Assembly: GCA_003993805.1 (NCBI GenBank)
Contig: RSEF01000002.1
Location: 71,613,555 to 71,677,554 of the forward strand
DNA: 64,000 nt
Direction of reading: 5' to 3'
Source of the DNA: Himantopus leucocephalus
Lineage: Eukaryota; Chordata; Aves; Charadriiformes; Recurvirostridae
Below the pieces are notes generated by a model that had not been told where the DNA came from, did not search any database, and worked only from the letters and a program-made list of their open reading frames with translations. Both the position numbers and the translations under genes were made by a program. This document shows positions 1 to 12,863 of the stretch, one piece after another. The stretch's first letter is position 1. The number at the start of each line of letters is the position of its first letter.

Positions 1-109
1 AGATGTAGAAATCACAAAAGATTGTTCATGAATGATGCAATTCCCCTTAATCCCTGGAAATTATGGTATAGTTGGGAAGAGAAGCCTGACATTTGGACTC
101 CAGGTCCTA

Positions 110-244
110 GTCCTTCAACATACCAAAAAAAAATTCTCTCCTTATTTAAAAAAGCAGAGACAGAACAAATGTTAGANGTCCTTCAACATACCAAAAAAAA
201 ATTCTCTCCTTATTTAAAAAAGCAGAGACAGAACAAATGTTAGA
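110..244. repeat. Identical 67-bp direct repeat split by one N
   Basis: Bases 110-176 and 178-244 are identical, including the 9-A run, and a single N sits between them at 177. A perfect repeat abutting an N is what results when two overlapping contig ends are joined without removing the overlap. Confidence 0.85.
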
Positions 245-545
245 GATTGGATTCTCTACTGCACAGCTGTACATAAGGGGGCTAACATGTTACTGGTCTA
301 GAATAGTCAGAAATAGTCAGTGGTGGAAAAGGAAACACCTGGTACCTAATGCGATGTTACAAGCTTGTATTTGCAATGAAAGTACACAAATTCATNAGAT
401 TGGATTCTCTACTGCACAGCTGTACATAAGGGGGCTAACACGCTACTGGTCTAGAATAGTCAGTGTAAAATGGTGGAAAAGGAAACACCTGGTACCTAAT
501 GCGATGCTACAAGCTTGTATTCGCAATGAAAGTACACAAATTCAT
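244..545. repeat. Diverged ~150-bp direct repeat split by one N
   Basis: Bases 244-395 (152 bp) and 397-545 (149 bp) are near-copies separated by an N at 396. They differ by several substitutions, for example catgttac against cacgctac, and by a small rearranged stretch (cagaaatagtcagtgg against cagtgtaaaatgg). The divergence could mean two haplotypes or paralogous copies placed end to end, or a real tandem duplication. Confidence 0.8.
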
Positions 546-1880
546 GAGGAAAATAGACTCATGCAGCCTGAAGCCAGGAAAATCCAAGGAGCAATGGATT
601 GATCTTCAGGCCTTCAACATCAATAGGACTATTCATGGTCCTAAATGTTACATGTGTATTTTAGCACCTGGCTGAATTAGAGCCTCAGATAGCAAATCAG
701 ATCGCTGCTTGTCTTCAGCCTGCAGAAAAGACAACCCATTTTGAGAACTGCACTGATTACCCTAGTTTATAATCTCCTTAATATCAAAAGTTCCGCAAAG
801 ATACATTTTGTTCCCTAGAGCTCCCCAGAAATCAGCTAAACATATGGACTGCTTGCTTACACCTACTACAGAAGGCTGAGTATTGAGGATTTATATATTT
901 TAGTCTATGTGGTGTAAATATGTATAAATTTATATTGTGTTAATTTATGGCATACACTACAGAAGGTTTTGCGTGAGCTACATTGCATTCCTTCCCACGT
1001 TTCTGCTGAAATATTCATCTTCGGGTCTCTTTCTCCATGTTTTCCTTAGTCTCGCCACAGATGTTTGGGCAGCTTGCGTTAGAAGGGAATGTGCCTTAGA
1101 AGTACATTTAGGAATTTAGGTGATGAGAATACCAAACTCAACTGTGTGGCTACAGCCTGACAGGATTAACAGGCTTGGTGAACACTCACCAGTGTCTCGG
1201 ACTCGCCTTCTGATACACAGGCAAGCATCGCTACATAGCTTGTAAATTAGCACCACCAAGACAGACACCCAGCGCACAGAGAACTTCTGTCTCCAGGACT
1301 GCCAAACGAGTGCCTGACAAACATTGCGTTCACACACAAAACACGGATACATAAAGCTGCCATGCCAAAAGAAGGACTGATTCTCTCAAGAACAGGCACC
1401 TGTATATCAACAAACTGCACTCAGCATTACCACAAGCGGTCCCTCCCATCTGCCTGCACGCAGCGCTCAAGAATGAAAATGTATTAACGCGTTCCACTCG
1501 CTGTGAAATCAATAGGACTCTCGCTGTTGGCTCAACAAGAGCAAGGTCAAGCCATTGGGCCAAAGCATAACCCTTATCTCCCCCCGAGTCCTTATCACAA
1601 CTCTATCAGCACAGCCTTTGTGTACAAGGACTGGCAGTAACCCAGAAGTCCCAGTGCCAAATCGCAGCAGTATTAAGAGCCTGCTGCCTGCCTTAACGTC
1701 CAGCAAGAGATATGGAGATAAACAGAAAACTTAATTAAAGCATGGCCTAATCAACAGAAGCGGGGCCTGACACAATGCTTATTTGCTTACATTCGAATTG
1801 TGCATCAGTGCATTGCACTTCACGGACTTACTGGAATATGAAAATGCACAACTACATAAATAGTACCAGAGGGAGTTACC

Positions 1881-1897
1881 GAAATAAATAAATAAAT
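1881..1897. repeat. (AAAT)n microsatellite
   Basis: About four tandem AAAT units are visible. A second short AAAT tract lies at about 5754-5771. Confidence 0.8.
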
Positions 1898-4800
1898 CGT
1901 ATATAGCTAAATAAATCCTTCAGCTATTACATAGTCCCAAATGCAACACATAGTACTAACTGACAGAGAGGAATGAGTAAGAGGATGCATCTGCAAATAT
2001 TTTCTCACACACAGCTGTGAATTACTTTGAAATTTTGACCCTTTTTTGCCATTCATTGTCCAAAAGCATTTTTACGTTCCGTGCTTACAGCAACATACTG
2101 GGAGATCTGGGTTCAAAGTCCAGCACTGCTTCAGATTCTCTATCTAATTCTGGGAAAGTCACTTTCCCCTTGGAGGCCCTCTAGGAGAGGCACAGTTATG
2201 GACATTTTTCTCCAGTCCTCTTTGCTTCTCTTGTCTATCTAGAATCAGGGATAGATTTTAAAAGGTATTCTGATAGCTAAAGTTGCAACCAGTGCTCTCA
2301 ACAACACTTCACTTTGCCCTTGAGAATGACAGCAAATACCTCCTATCCCCAGCCGCCTGCAGATCCTCACCAGGTCTGCCCCTACGCTCCGGGATAGAGA
2401 GTGCCCATCAGTGTGTACACCCAACAACAGGGGTGGCAATATTTCACAGGGGAATGTTAGAAGAATGAAACATACAGTGATAAAGACCCACAGATTTCAG
2501 TAGAGTTTAATTTAGTTTTTCTGGATAGCTTTTCCATAAGTACTACTGCAGCTACACCAGACAATAGTAGATGCATCAAAAATGCTGAAAAAGCATTTTT
2601 GCATAGAGAAGGTGAACAATTCTAATTTAGCAGGCAAAATTTATAGTAATCCAGTGAAGGTGCAGATTGCGTTACCCCGCTGCATTGCTGTACAAAGGTT
2701 TAAATAGACCATACGTTTTGTTGGGTTTATTTTATAAACAGGCCAACTAAAACCTCACATGTAAAGTAATCCACAACCAAAACCACAACTCTCAGACTAC
2801 TGCTGCTCTTCTACCTCACCCCTGTTTGCCCAATTCTTTCCCAACCTATTGCCCTCGCCTTCTCGTCTCACCTGCTGAAAGTATCCCACACTGGAGTCTG
2901 AAGTTGCTCAACCCAGGGAAGAGTCACCAGGACTAAGCATGGAAATCAAGGCTCCTTGGTCCCAATGGGTGCTGCTGCCTGGCTGACCCTGACCCTCTCC
3001 AACACAGGAGAGCAACACAACACTGCGAAGATGCCGTATGGCCCTCTTCTAGCACAACAGAGCCAGATTCTTAGCTAGGGTCCTGAAACAGTCCTCAAAG
3101 ATGAAATAAAAAGTAATATTGTTTGGGGTTCCCATGTGGCTGAATTTCCAATTCTCCTACTTTCCTCCCCCTTTCTTCATTCTCCAAGGATTTAAATGAC
3201 TGAAGGATTAAAAACAACAGAAGTTAGTAATCATCCTATCACGCCTTAAAGACAACAGAGCACAGTCAATGAATGTTGAAGGTTTGAATACCTCAAAAGG
3301 CTGAAATATATTCAGAGAGCATGTCAGTGAATTTAGGTAAATGGGGAGAATGGTGAAAAAAAACAACAAAAAAAATCCCAAAACGCAAAGTCTGATCTTG
3401 GATAATTAACAGCAGAAACAGGGCTAAATTGAAATAAATTATTCAGTGCAAGTACTTCAGACAGCTCTTAAGAATAACACATGGATCCGTGGCACTCTTT
3501 AGGGGACTTTGTGCCTATAAACTAATTAATAGATCTGACTTCTCCATATGTAGTTTTTCCATCTGTAACAGATAAAGTACGGATAGGTTTCTTGATGTAA
3601 CAGGAAAAATTAAAACTAAAGTTATTTTTGTAAGTTGTAGAATATTCTCTAACTTATTCAGAACGCGAATGTGTGAAATACCATGACAGAATGGAAATTG
3701 ATTTTGTAAAATGTGAGAGTGAACGACCGCGCTCTGAAACATGTGGTGCAAAGTCAGAGACACGGCGGTCTGCTTCCTTCCCCTCCAACCACCACTCTGG
3801 CATGGCGCAACCCAAACGGCAGAACACAGCCAAAAGGGCAGCTAATGACCCGCTCCTCACAACGGTGAGGAAGCAAGAAGGCCATGTCAAAAGTATTTCC
3901 ATTCTAAAGCTGAAAGGCTGCAAGTTCCTGCCACCCCACTACGTTGTATGGCAAGGCTTCGCTCAAGCCTTTGCAAGCGCTAGTCAGAAACGGCTTTGGA
4001 GATACACACACCACCACCCCCCCGTTTTATTGCCTGATCTCGCATGTTGGGGAAGTGCTTGGACCCTTTGCTTTAATCAACGCAGGAGCCTCCAGGCACT
4101 TCTTGGGGCAGCCACTATGCTTGTGCGTAGGAAAATACTGTACAGCTTACTAGGCCAAGCAGAGCTGGCAGGCACGAGCCCATCCAGCCTTTTCAACTGG
4201 TTAGAAATCTGTCTCCAGCTATTTCATTCAGCCCAGGATTTGAACGCTGCTTGGACACAGTTGAGAAATAGCTCACTTCCATTTTTACAGATAATGCCTC
4301 ACACTTTACTGGATTAACCTTGACACTTGGATTTCAGAGGTAGCTTCCAAAGCCAAACTAATGTACCTCTGTCAGGGTCACACATATACCTTAAGCAAAT
4401 CCCATCTGTGAGGACCAACAGTCTCTCCCATGCTTACCTCCCTCTGTCTGGAGATCTGGTCAGTGTGGGAAGCTGCCATTCACATTCACACAGATGTTAG
4501 CATACTTACTTATTTGTAAAGCTTAGTTATTATTAAAGGTTACTTAACAGAGCATATTAGTAGAACGTGACACAGTCTTACATTTTGACGTTCAAAAGGT
4601 GAGAATTGTTGTACTGCCAAGTCACCATCGTCATTCACAAACCCCCCAAACCCATTCATAGGCTCAGAAACACGTGGGCAGTTTTTTTACCTGACATCTT
4701 TTCTCCAAAAATGGTTCATGACTCCCATCAACAAATCGTCCAACAGCGGTGCCATGCCCAGCCAGTATCTGTGCCAAGAATTAACACCTCTCAGTCATCT

Positions 4801-7800
4801 TCCCTCTTCCCGCCTCCATCTCCAGCCCACACCTCATCACCCGGCAACCCAAACATCTGGCCACCTCCACTGGAAACTGCCTCTTACCCAGCCTAATAGC
4901 CACAACCTGATGCCCAGCCATATTCCTGCCCAAGTCTCTAAATGCAACATTTGCTTGAATGTGTTGACATCAGATTGCATTATTTAAGGAGAGCATTGAG
5001 AAAGTTTCCTTCACTTCATTTTCTGTTGCTGAATACAGACAACAAGCCCTGACATCTATCCTTTAATTAACATGAATAATGGCAAACTTTGGGAGACAAC
5101 CTGGAGCTTCATCCAATCCGGTTAGGCCTAAACCCAAACTAAATACTCCTCAGCATTTTTGGAGGCTGTACTCAGATGCGGGGGTTTGATTTCACTTCCC
5201 CTGTAAACTGACTCTGCACACAAGACTGCTAAGATATTTTCTTATTTTTGTCCTAGCACTTTTTCCTCAGACTTCACTCCTTATTACAGAGCACTCTTCC
5301 TAGAATTGCCTTGTTGTCTCATTTGGGCTAGTCAGAAATACAACACTGAAGTGTGAGTACTTGAAAAACCAACCATACACATCTAGATTATTCTTTTGTT
5401 TGTGTTGGGGTTTGCTTGTGGTTTGTTTTGTGGAGGTTTTTTTTCAAACCTACATGCCTTTTTAATATAGTTGGAATTCATTTGCTCCTGCCCTTTCTTT
5501 GTAGTTACGTGCATCTTCCTTTTGTCATTCCCCACACACTTTTCACTTTAGCAAGCTAAGAAAATAGCATCACATGCAAGAGATCCAAATTTGTGCTAGA
5601 AAAGAGCTGTGAGAGCATTTCAAAAGGAAAAGAGGACAAGGTAGGAAAGGAACCTATTGTCCTCTACCATCCGTCCCTAACCAACCACTGGACACGACAT
5701 ACACAGAACTGGCATGGTCTTTCACATGGCCCTCCTTTTTCACATTGACTGTATTAAATAAATAAATAAACGAATGAATTGACAATTAAGAAATCCTTCC
5801 ACTGTTTCATTTAACCTTCTGCTTAAGGGAACAAAAGTTTCCCTGACAGTCTCTTTGATCTGTATTTAGTATGCTGTTAAAGAATAAAATACAAGACTGG
5901 AATGAAGCCGGTGTATGTGACTGCGCCTCCACGTGCCAGTGCTCCCACTGCCGAGGTGAGGGCAAATGGAGGCAAGCAGAAAACGGGTTTTCTCAGCAGT
6001 CATCCTGCGTATGTTGCTCTTATCATGGAGTCACTGTGCAGCAAGGTGAATGCTGTTCAACAAAAAACCAGCTTTCCCCACCGCCACGGCGATATCTCAT
6101 CTCCACTACAGCTGTGCAATTAATAAGCACCTGCTTTGATATCGCAATACTTTGTTATTTGTAAACGTGCAGTCAGGTCAGAATCTACGTGAACGCAGCC
6201 CAAGAGCCTGGATCCAGCCTCAGCCACTATTCACTGGCCATACACACAAACACACACGCAAAAAAAAAGAAGAATGAAAAAGAAAGGCTGCTGTCTGGGG
6301 GCCGAGCTTGTTTCCTATATAGTAATTTCAGAGAGGTGAATCTTCCACTAACCTGGTTGGCTGACACAAATTGTACAGGGAACAACAGGAGGCTTGTGAG
6401 CACCGCTCCAGCATACAAATGAACGGAACAGAGGGATAGCATTAAACTCACCTAAAGATAAAATTATGATCTTCAGTCATTGAGAAAGATGATAACTTAA
6501 CCACAAGATGTATCGCAATTAGCTTCCTCAGCAGCCTACAGAAGCAATATATACAAATTACAAGATAATCTTCCACAATTTGAAACCATTTAGGATCTTT
6601 AGCATCATATACTTGGATCAATTTAAATCTTAAAGTTGCTATCATCTTTCCTTCTTACTCAGAGATAAATATCTTCTCATTTTCTAGTGAAACACAGTAG
6701 ACGTGTTTTTTATCTGGGTTTACTGTGTCATTTCTTTCTTTTAAGTTAGATAGTTGAACTATAACGAACTCCACAGGACTGTGGTTGCAAAGCACAAGCA
6801 GCACTGGCCACCTCAATATCTGTATTAGATTGCCCCCAGTGGCAAGGAACTGTAAAAGACTTTCACAAAGAGAGAAATGAAAATTTCCAATTGAGAAATA
6901 GGACTGCTGGTGAGGGGAAAAAAACAATGCTGCATGTAGAAATCTTTAAGCTTTCATCCATTTCTAGGAAACTGGAATGGGAGGAGCATCCCTCCTACTC
7001 CTGAAGACATCTGCACTGTGGTGATATAGGGAAACTACCGCAGTACAAGCAAGGTTTTGGCAAATTAAAGCTTGTCAGAATCACAGCGAACTTCCCATTG
7101 ATCTGGGTCCACTTATATTTTCGTTACAATGCTGTGCTTCTTTCTGATGTTCCCCTTTGGACATATAATACTTAAAAACCAGCTCAAGAACTTGAGAGGC
7201 TTGATTCTCTGCACAGTCTAGGAGTAGCCAAGATATTTCTTTCTATGGCCTTCTCCTTCCTCCTCCTGCCTTGTTTTTTACTTCACATCTGGCAAAACTG
7301 GAAAAACCCTGGGACATAAAAATTCCCTTAACTGTGAGTAAGCCCTCATTATTATGTCCTTCTTTATAAAATGGCTTGTTTGATTAATGCCTGTTTGCAT
7401 GGAAAATTCTCTCCTCTCCTTTGCTCTCTCCTGCAATTGCTTTGCGTTTCAGTGTCTGCTTTGGCAAGGGGAAAAAGCTGTATGCTGAGTTAAATCATGG
7501 CCCCTTTCTGAGATCTGTGGGACTTATGTTGTTCATTTCCACAGCACCAAGATTTGACCCTTATTCTTAACAGCTAGAGCCTCCAACAGTGGCCTACCGC
7601 ACCACTTTAAGTCTCTGGAGTAAATGACCAAGTGCAAAGTTGCTATTTAAAATACCAGTGATTTTTCAAAAGCCTGTTTAATTCATTAGACTTCCAATCC
7701 ACTCAGCCTTGTTCAGACAAATCCAGTAACCCGTGTTCTCTCATGCTCCCTTGTCTTCTACGTGGCAGCACTTCTAACTTTGCACAGAGTAAGAATTTAC

Positions 7801-8169
7801 CCCAAACTAAGTTTAAAGACTAAAAATCCTTCCCTATTGAAATTTGAGGCTGATACTTGCACCTGTGATGTTAGAGCGACTGAATCTTTGCTACAGAAAG
7901 ATGGCTATTTAAAACCTAAACAGGAGACTAACACTTTTTAACAAATTAGTCTTACTTGAGTTCATGGAAACCAATAAGAGACCTGCAAACATTTATGTAC
8001 TTGGCAATTACAGGTAGCTGTCTGGACTCACAGCCAATGGAACCAAATATTTGAGAGATTGTGATTCATGATATAATCTGGTTATGAAGCTAATTACACC
8101 TCCTGTCATTGTTGACAATGTATGATTACAGAGACAAAAATCTTGGTTCTGCTGGTAGAATTCCATGGG

Positions 8170-8291
8170 AAGGTATAGACAGAGGGAAAGAAAGAAAAGA
8201 AAACAAAAGAAATCAAAACAACCTTCTCATTTAAGAAAAGACTACCCGAGTCCAGAAAAAAAGAAGGGAAAAACAAAGAAAAAAGAAAATA
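8170..8291 (+). repeat. Purine-rich (GA/AAAG) low-complexity tract
   Basis: The plus strand is strongly biased to A and G (gaaagaaagaaaagaaaac and similar), interrupted by a short pyrimidine-containing stretch near 8220-8255. There is no coding signal. It is a candidate for an old poly(A)-like or simple-repeat remnant. Confidence 0.6.
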
Positions 8292-11200
8292 ATCACACCC
8301 AACAAGAACACTGAAGTTCCCTTAAAATGCTAAAGGAAATGGGTAAAAACATATACAAGCCTATTTTCAATGTATCTCTAAGTAAACATGTAAAGGCAAT
8401 TTTGAAATTTCCAGAAAACTAGAATGGAAAAAGAATTATGAAAGAGAATCTTGAACATAACACACAGTTCCAGCTTTACAAGTAAGGCAATACATTCCAG
8501 TACATCATGCAGATGCCAAGGCTTCTCTTAGACAAAAGCACATCTTTTTTTGAGAATCAGAAGTCCTGTCTAGAAGCAAGGACTGGATTCACTACCCCTT
8601 GTGATCTGCAGTGCCCTAGTTCCATATGCACAGCTAACATAGAACTGAAATTGTAAGCCTTCCATATTTTCCATGGTATTGCTTAGTCTGTACGCTCATC
8701 CCTTAGTTGCTGATTTTAAATGACTTCTCATTGCAACGTAAGTTAATTTCTCAAGTTACATCATAAAATCCTGCATGCTCAGAAAGCTATGGCTTTATTC
8801 ATCATGATTTTTTTTTTCAAAATCTCAATTACTATAGGACATACTTCCCAAACACTAATTGAATTTTAGGTATTTTTTCTGATGACAATAAAACCCGAAG
8901 TTTAAGGAGTCTGTTTCCCATGAAACTGAAATTTTGAATAAGTCTAAATTTTCTTAAGATCGTAAGTTACCACACTCATGGGAAAATTTCAGTGACCTTA
9001 CTGAAAGAGAAGTTTTGGTTGTTTGTGCGTGCAGAGAAAAATAGAGAGCCAGAAGTAATGAACAAAAACCAAGTAAAGTTTATAACACGCACACACAAAA
9101 TAATCTGAGAATTTTAGTACAGAGAGGAAAGCCTCATGATTTTTGAGCTTTTGATTGGCAAACTGCTACAAAATGAAGGACAAAGAAGTGTGTACAGACA
9201 GATATACTTTCGTGGGTTTAGAAGTAACATTCTACACTGGTTCCAAGGAGCCTGCAGGTCATGCTACAGAGCTCACCTATTTGCCCTGACTCAGACATTT
9301 AAGGGTCTCTGGCAAGAAGCAAAGATAGTGGCATGGCTTGTTTTTACCTTTGGTTAAGTGCTGTATGGTTTTATATGGAGCAGTAGTTCTTCCTATTTTC
9401 ATTATTTTTTTAATTTATCTAGAAGACACCTGGACCCTCAGCTTCACCTCTATGCACTCTATAAATGAAAAAGGGACTTCAATTTCTCTCGGTGTAATTT
9501 TCTGTATCGTCAATAATTACTTCTAGACCACTGCAGATGCATAGTAGAGGCAGGAAGAAGTAAGGAGCCTAGATTACTCTGATCTCAATAATGGCATTTC
9601 CTCAATTTTTTATATCAATACTGTTAAAATTTTGTTTCCAAATCCACAGGTGAATCTAGTAGCTATAACGATGATAATAAAAAGAGCACTTAGAAATGGT
9701 ATCCACCTCTCCTGAACTCAGTCAGCCAAAAAAAACTGTACTTGAACTTTTGAATTTAAAAATGTAACTTTAGTCAGCCTCCCAGAAAGCATAACTGAAT
9801 TTTGGATTCACAAAGCAAAAGGGAAAAAATGGTACATTCATGCTTTAACCCCTGTCAATGTTTTAAATCTGGAAAGTGCTACTCTTTTAAGCAAGACTAG
9901 TAGTTTTGGAAGCAATACAAGTAGAATGTACTTAAACTAAATTGTGTATCATTCATATTCTGATCATTCATAAAGTCAATGTAAATTTTAGAACCTTTAA
10001 GGAACAGAGAGCAGGAGGTTCTGTGGGAAATGTGCTGAAGTATGCCTACAATGATCAGTTTTTGGAAGAGTGAAGTTTATTGCATGCACACATTAGCCAC
10101 TTACTTTCATAAATGCATGACTGGTTAGCGCTGGGAGCAAACTTCTGATGGGTATTTGAAGTGTGATTGAAGGTAACTCAATGCTTTTTTCTAGGAATAA
10201 TCTTACATCCTAACCATAGAAATGTGAGCTGCCCACAGCCGGGCACGCATACGGCCCTGAAAATGCCATTCCCTTTCATGGTTGTAAACCAAAACAACAA
10301 ATCATTTCAGTAAGATCATTTTCTGTTTTCTGCTTGTTCCTACAAATAAAGAAAGGCATGGGCCTATCCCATTTTCAAACAACAATAAAATCATTTGGGG
10401 ATTTAACAATAATTTAATTTGTATTAACCATGGCACAACATAAACATTTCCCTCAAAGCTAAGCACAAACAGCTTACGCACATTTTCCATGTGTGGGTTT
10501 TTTTGTGTCTGTGAGCTGCTGAGACTGTTTTCATTAAAACAAAGAAAAAAACCACTTCCCGTATGAATCAGAGTTTCATATTTAAACTGCAGGATTCCTC
10601 ATTTAATGGTTTACTTGTTGATTGAATTAATATGGATGTTTAGAAAAGGTGGACCAACTAGAAAAACAGAGTAAGAGGACAGGGAATACCATTACAGAAC
10701 AGAAACAGGGAAAAGTGAGACTCGATTAGCATAGTGCCAGAGCAAACAGATATGACATGAGAACTTGTACTTTTTTCACCCCCTATGTCCATCAATATTA
10801 ATTTGTGACATGCTTCAACGCCCTGTGAAGTAAACACAAGCTTTGAGGCAGGACTGTGAGAACAATCTTGCTTAGAACTAATGTCAGAAAGAGATAAAAC
10901 ACAAAGTACATGAGCTTCAGCTGTGGTGGCTGGTTGGTCTTGGCACTGTCAGTGTACCTCATCCAAAAATCTGCCTTAGTGAAGCCAGATGTTCACTTAA
11001 AGGGTCCTCAGACTTTATACAGCAGCTTTTTTTGTCAGTGAGCTATGTGGTGGGTAGCCTCTTGGAAAGATGGCAGGATGGGTGGGAAATTGGGTGGTAA
11101 GGCCGGTGCTGCAGGACAAGCCACTTGCTGTAGCTGGGTCACCAGGAATGAGAGAGTTCCCCATCAGGTGACACTGATAGACCTGTGGGACCCTCAAGAA

Positions 11201-12487
11201 AGACATCAGGAGGGTACAGACAGCAGATCTGGCATCTGGACCATGGATTTGGTATCCCTATGTATAGGGCTGAATGGCAGCTCTAGTAGACTCCATCCCA
11301 TCCCAAAGCTATAATGACCTCCACACGATGAGACCTCACTTGTAGGTGTCCAAGGGTTGCTGGACACCCAGGAGGTCAAGGCACTTTTGAAAATGAGACC
11401 GTGGTCTCTCAGTTAGTCATAACCTTTTTGTAGATAATCTTTGCCTTAGGTGTGGGCTTGGTACAATTGTTTCCTCTGAATGCATCTCCTATTGCAATAG
11501 AAATCACCCTACTGACTCAAGTTTAATAGGATTTTAACTCACTGCTGTTTTCTGCCAAGAAAGCGGAATCTTTTAGCTTTCTGTAACATCTCTGTTCCTG
11601 TGCACAATTAGCCACAAGCAGTATATTGCTCCCTGAATACCAGAGAAGGTACTGCAATTTGCCGCACAAAGGAAATTAGTTAAAACCATTGAATCCACAA
11701 GGAACAGATTTAAACAAAGTGTTCTCTGGTTTGCCAAGGCAACTGCCACGCACACAAACATCACACAAATAGCAAAATGTGTACGTTTGGGTTTTGTTTG
11801 ATCAAATGAGAACCACTGCAGGGTCACAGCAGATAGCCCTGTTACTTATTTCAGCATCTTACAAGCGGTGTTGACATGCTTTTTAAGCCATGAGGCACAG
11901 AGCACATGGAAACTCAGATGCTTTTTTCTGTGCCTCTTACTGCTTCTGATGGTAGCATAACCATTCCTGCTGTTAGTACCTGTAACATTTCTGAGGCCAG
12001 TGGAGGAGCTGAGGGTTTTCCACCAACCCAGATTTTACCTTGTTTCCTACAGCATGGCGGGGTCCAGCAATTGTTGCAAAATGACAAGCAGGTAGAGAAC
12101 AAAACAGTCTCAGAGCTCTTGCTCTGTTGGATTCTGTTCAAACTAACCACGAGACACGGCTGCCGAACCAGGCCCTACCGCATCCCAAATAGGTTGAGCA
12201 TCCAAGTGTCTTATCACGCTGGGGATTCAGGACTGACTCCATGAAACTGGGGCTGTGGGGTGGGGAGGCTGACTCCTTCTATCTCTGTGTGCTGGTTCAA
12301 CTCACTAACGTGCAGAAAAGTGAGCCCAGCTAAAAAGAAGAGGTTGGAAAGGTGGCAAGGGCTGGAGTTGCAGAAAGGAAGTGTGGTGCAGCCAGGGTGG
12401 GGGCGATGGAAAGTAGCAGAGGGGAGGCAGGGAGTGGGGACTCCCCATTGTAGGTAGTGCGCTGTTAAGATTGGCTTCGACATTTAC

Positions 12488-12863
12488 TTTCCACCACTCT
12501 GATGTCTGATAGGCACCAAATTCTGGATCCTGCAGCCTGGAAACCTTCTTGCTGCCTTCTTGCTTCTCCCCAGCCACTCAGGCCGCTGACAAATTTGGTT
12601 GAAACAGACCACAAGTTCATAAAATACCGGTCACATCATGTGGAAGGAGAGATTTCCTTCCACCATAGACATTCTGATGTCTGATAGGCACCAAGTTCTG
12701 GATCCTGCAGCCTGGAAACCTTCTTGCTGCCCTCTTGCTTCTCCCCAGCCACCCGCTTTCGAGAACTTCACAGACACTTGATACATCCCAGGCCACTGCC
12801 AAATTTGGTTGAAACAGACCATGAGTTCATAAAAGATTGGTCACATCATGTGGAAGGAGAGTT
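12488..12863. repeat. Imperfect tandem duplication, two copies
   Basis: Copy 1 (about 12488-12653) and copy 2 (about 12655-12863) share long near-identical blocks. These include the stretch around gatgtctgataggcaccaa, the block covering ggatcctgcagcctggaaac, and the ending tcacatcatgtggaaggaga. Copy 2 carries roughly 40 extra bases, including cgctttcgagaacttcac, that are missing from copy 1. Scattered substitutions separate the copies and no N lies between them, so this is a genuine, not very recent, local duplication. No known transposon ends were recognised. Confidence 0.85.

Larger units (their letters stand above)
1..650 (+). pseudogene. Possible decayed coding fragment with duplicated segments around single Ns
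   Basis: Several overlapping frames read like degraded protein-coding sequence. A Trp-rich stretch follows the ATG near 22-28. A segment seen twice (244-395 and 397-545) encodes Tyr-Trp-Ser and Trp-Trp-Lys motifs, and a continuation in a different frame near 555-652 reaches a TGA stop. The composition would fit an old viral or retroelement protein remnant, but I cannot match it to a family, and the frame shifts would make it non-functional. Two isolated Ns (177 and 396) separate repeated copies, so part of the structure is probably an assembly effect. It is also possible that all of this is non-coding and open only by chance. Confidence 0.25.
651..12487. other. Gene-free stretch, ~11.8 kb
   Basis: No gene is supported here on either strand. 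Open frames are short, lack paired splice sites and show no family motifs. The longest, 214 codons at 3673-4317 on the plus strand, is discussed among the findings. Small simple-sequence patches include AAAT repeats near 1881-1897 and 5754-5771 and a purine-rich tract near 8170-8291. The stretch could be intergenic or intronic. Confidence 0.6.
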
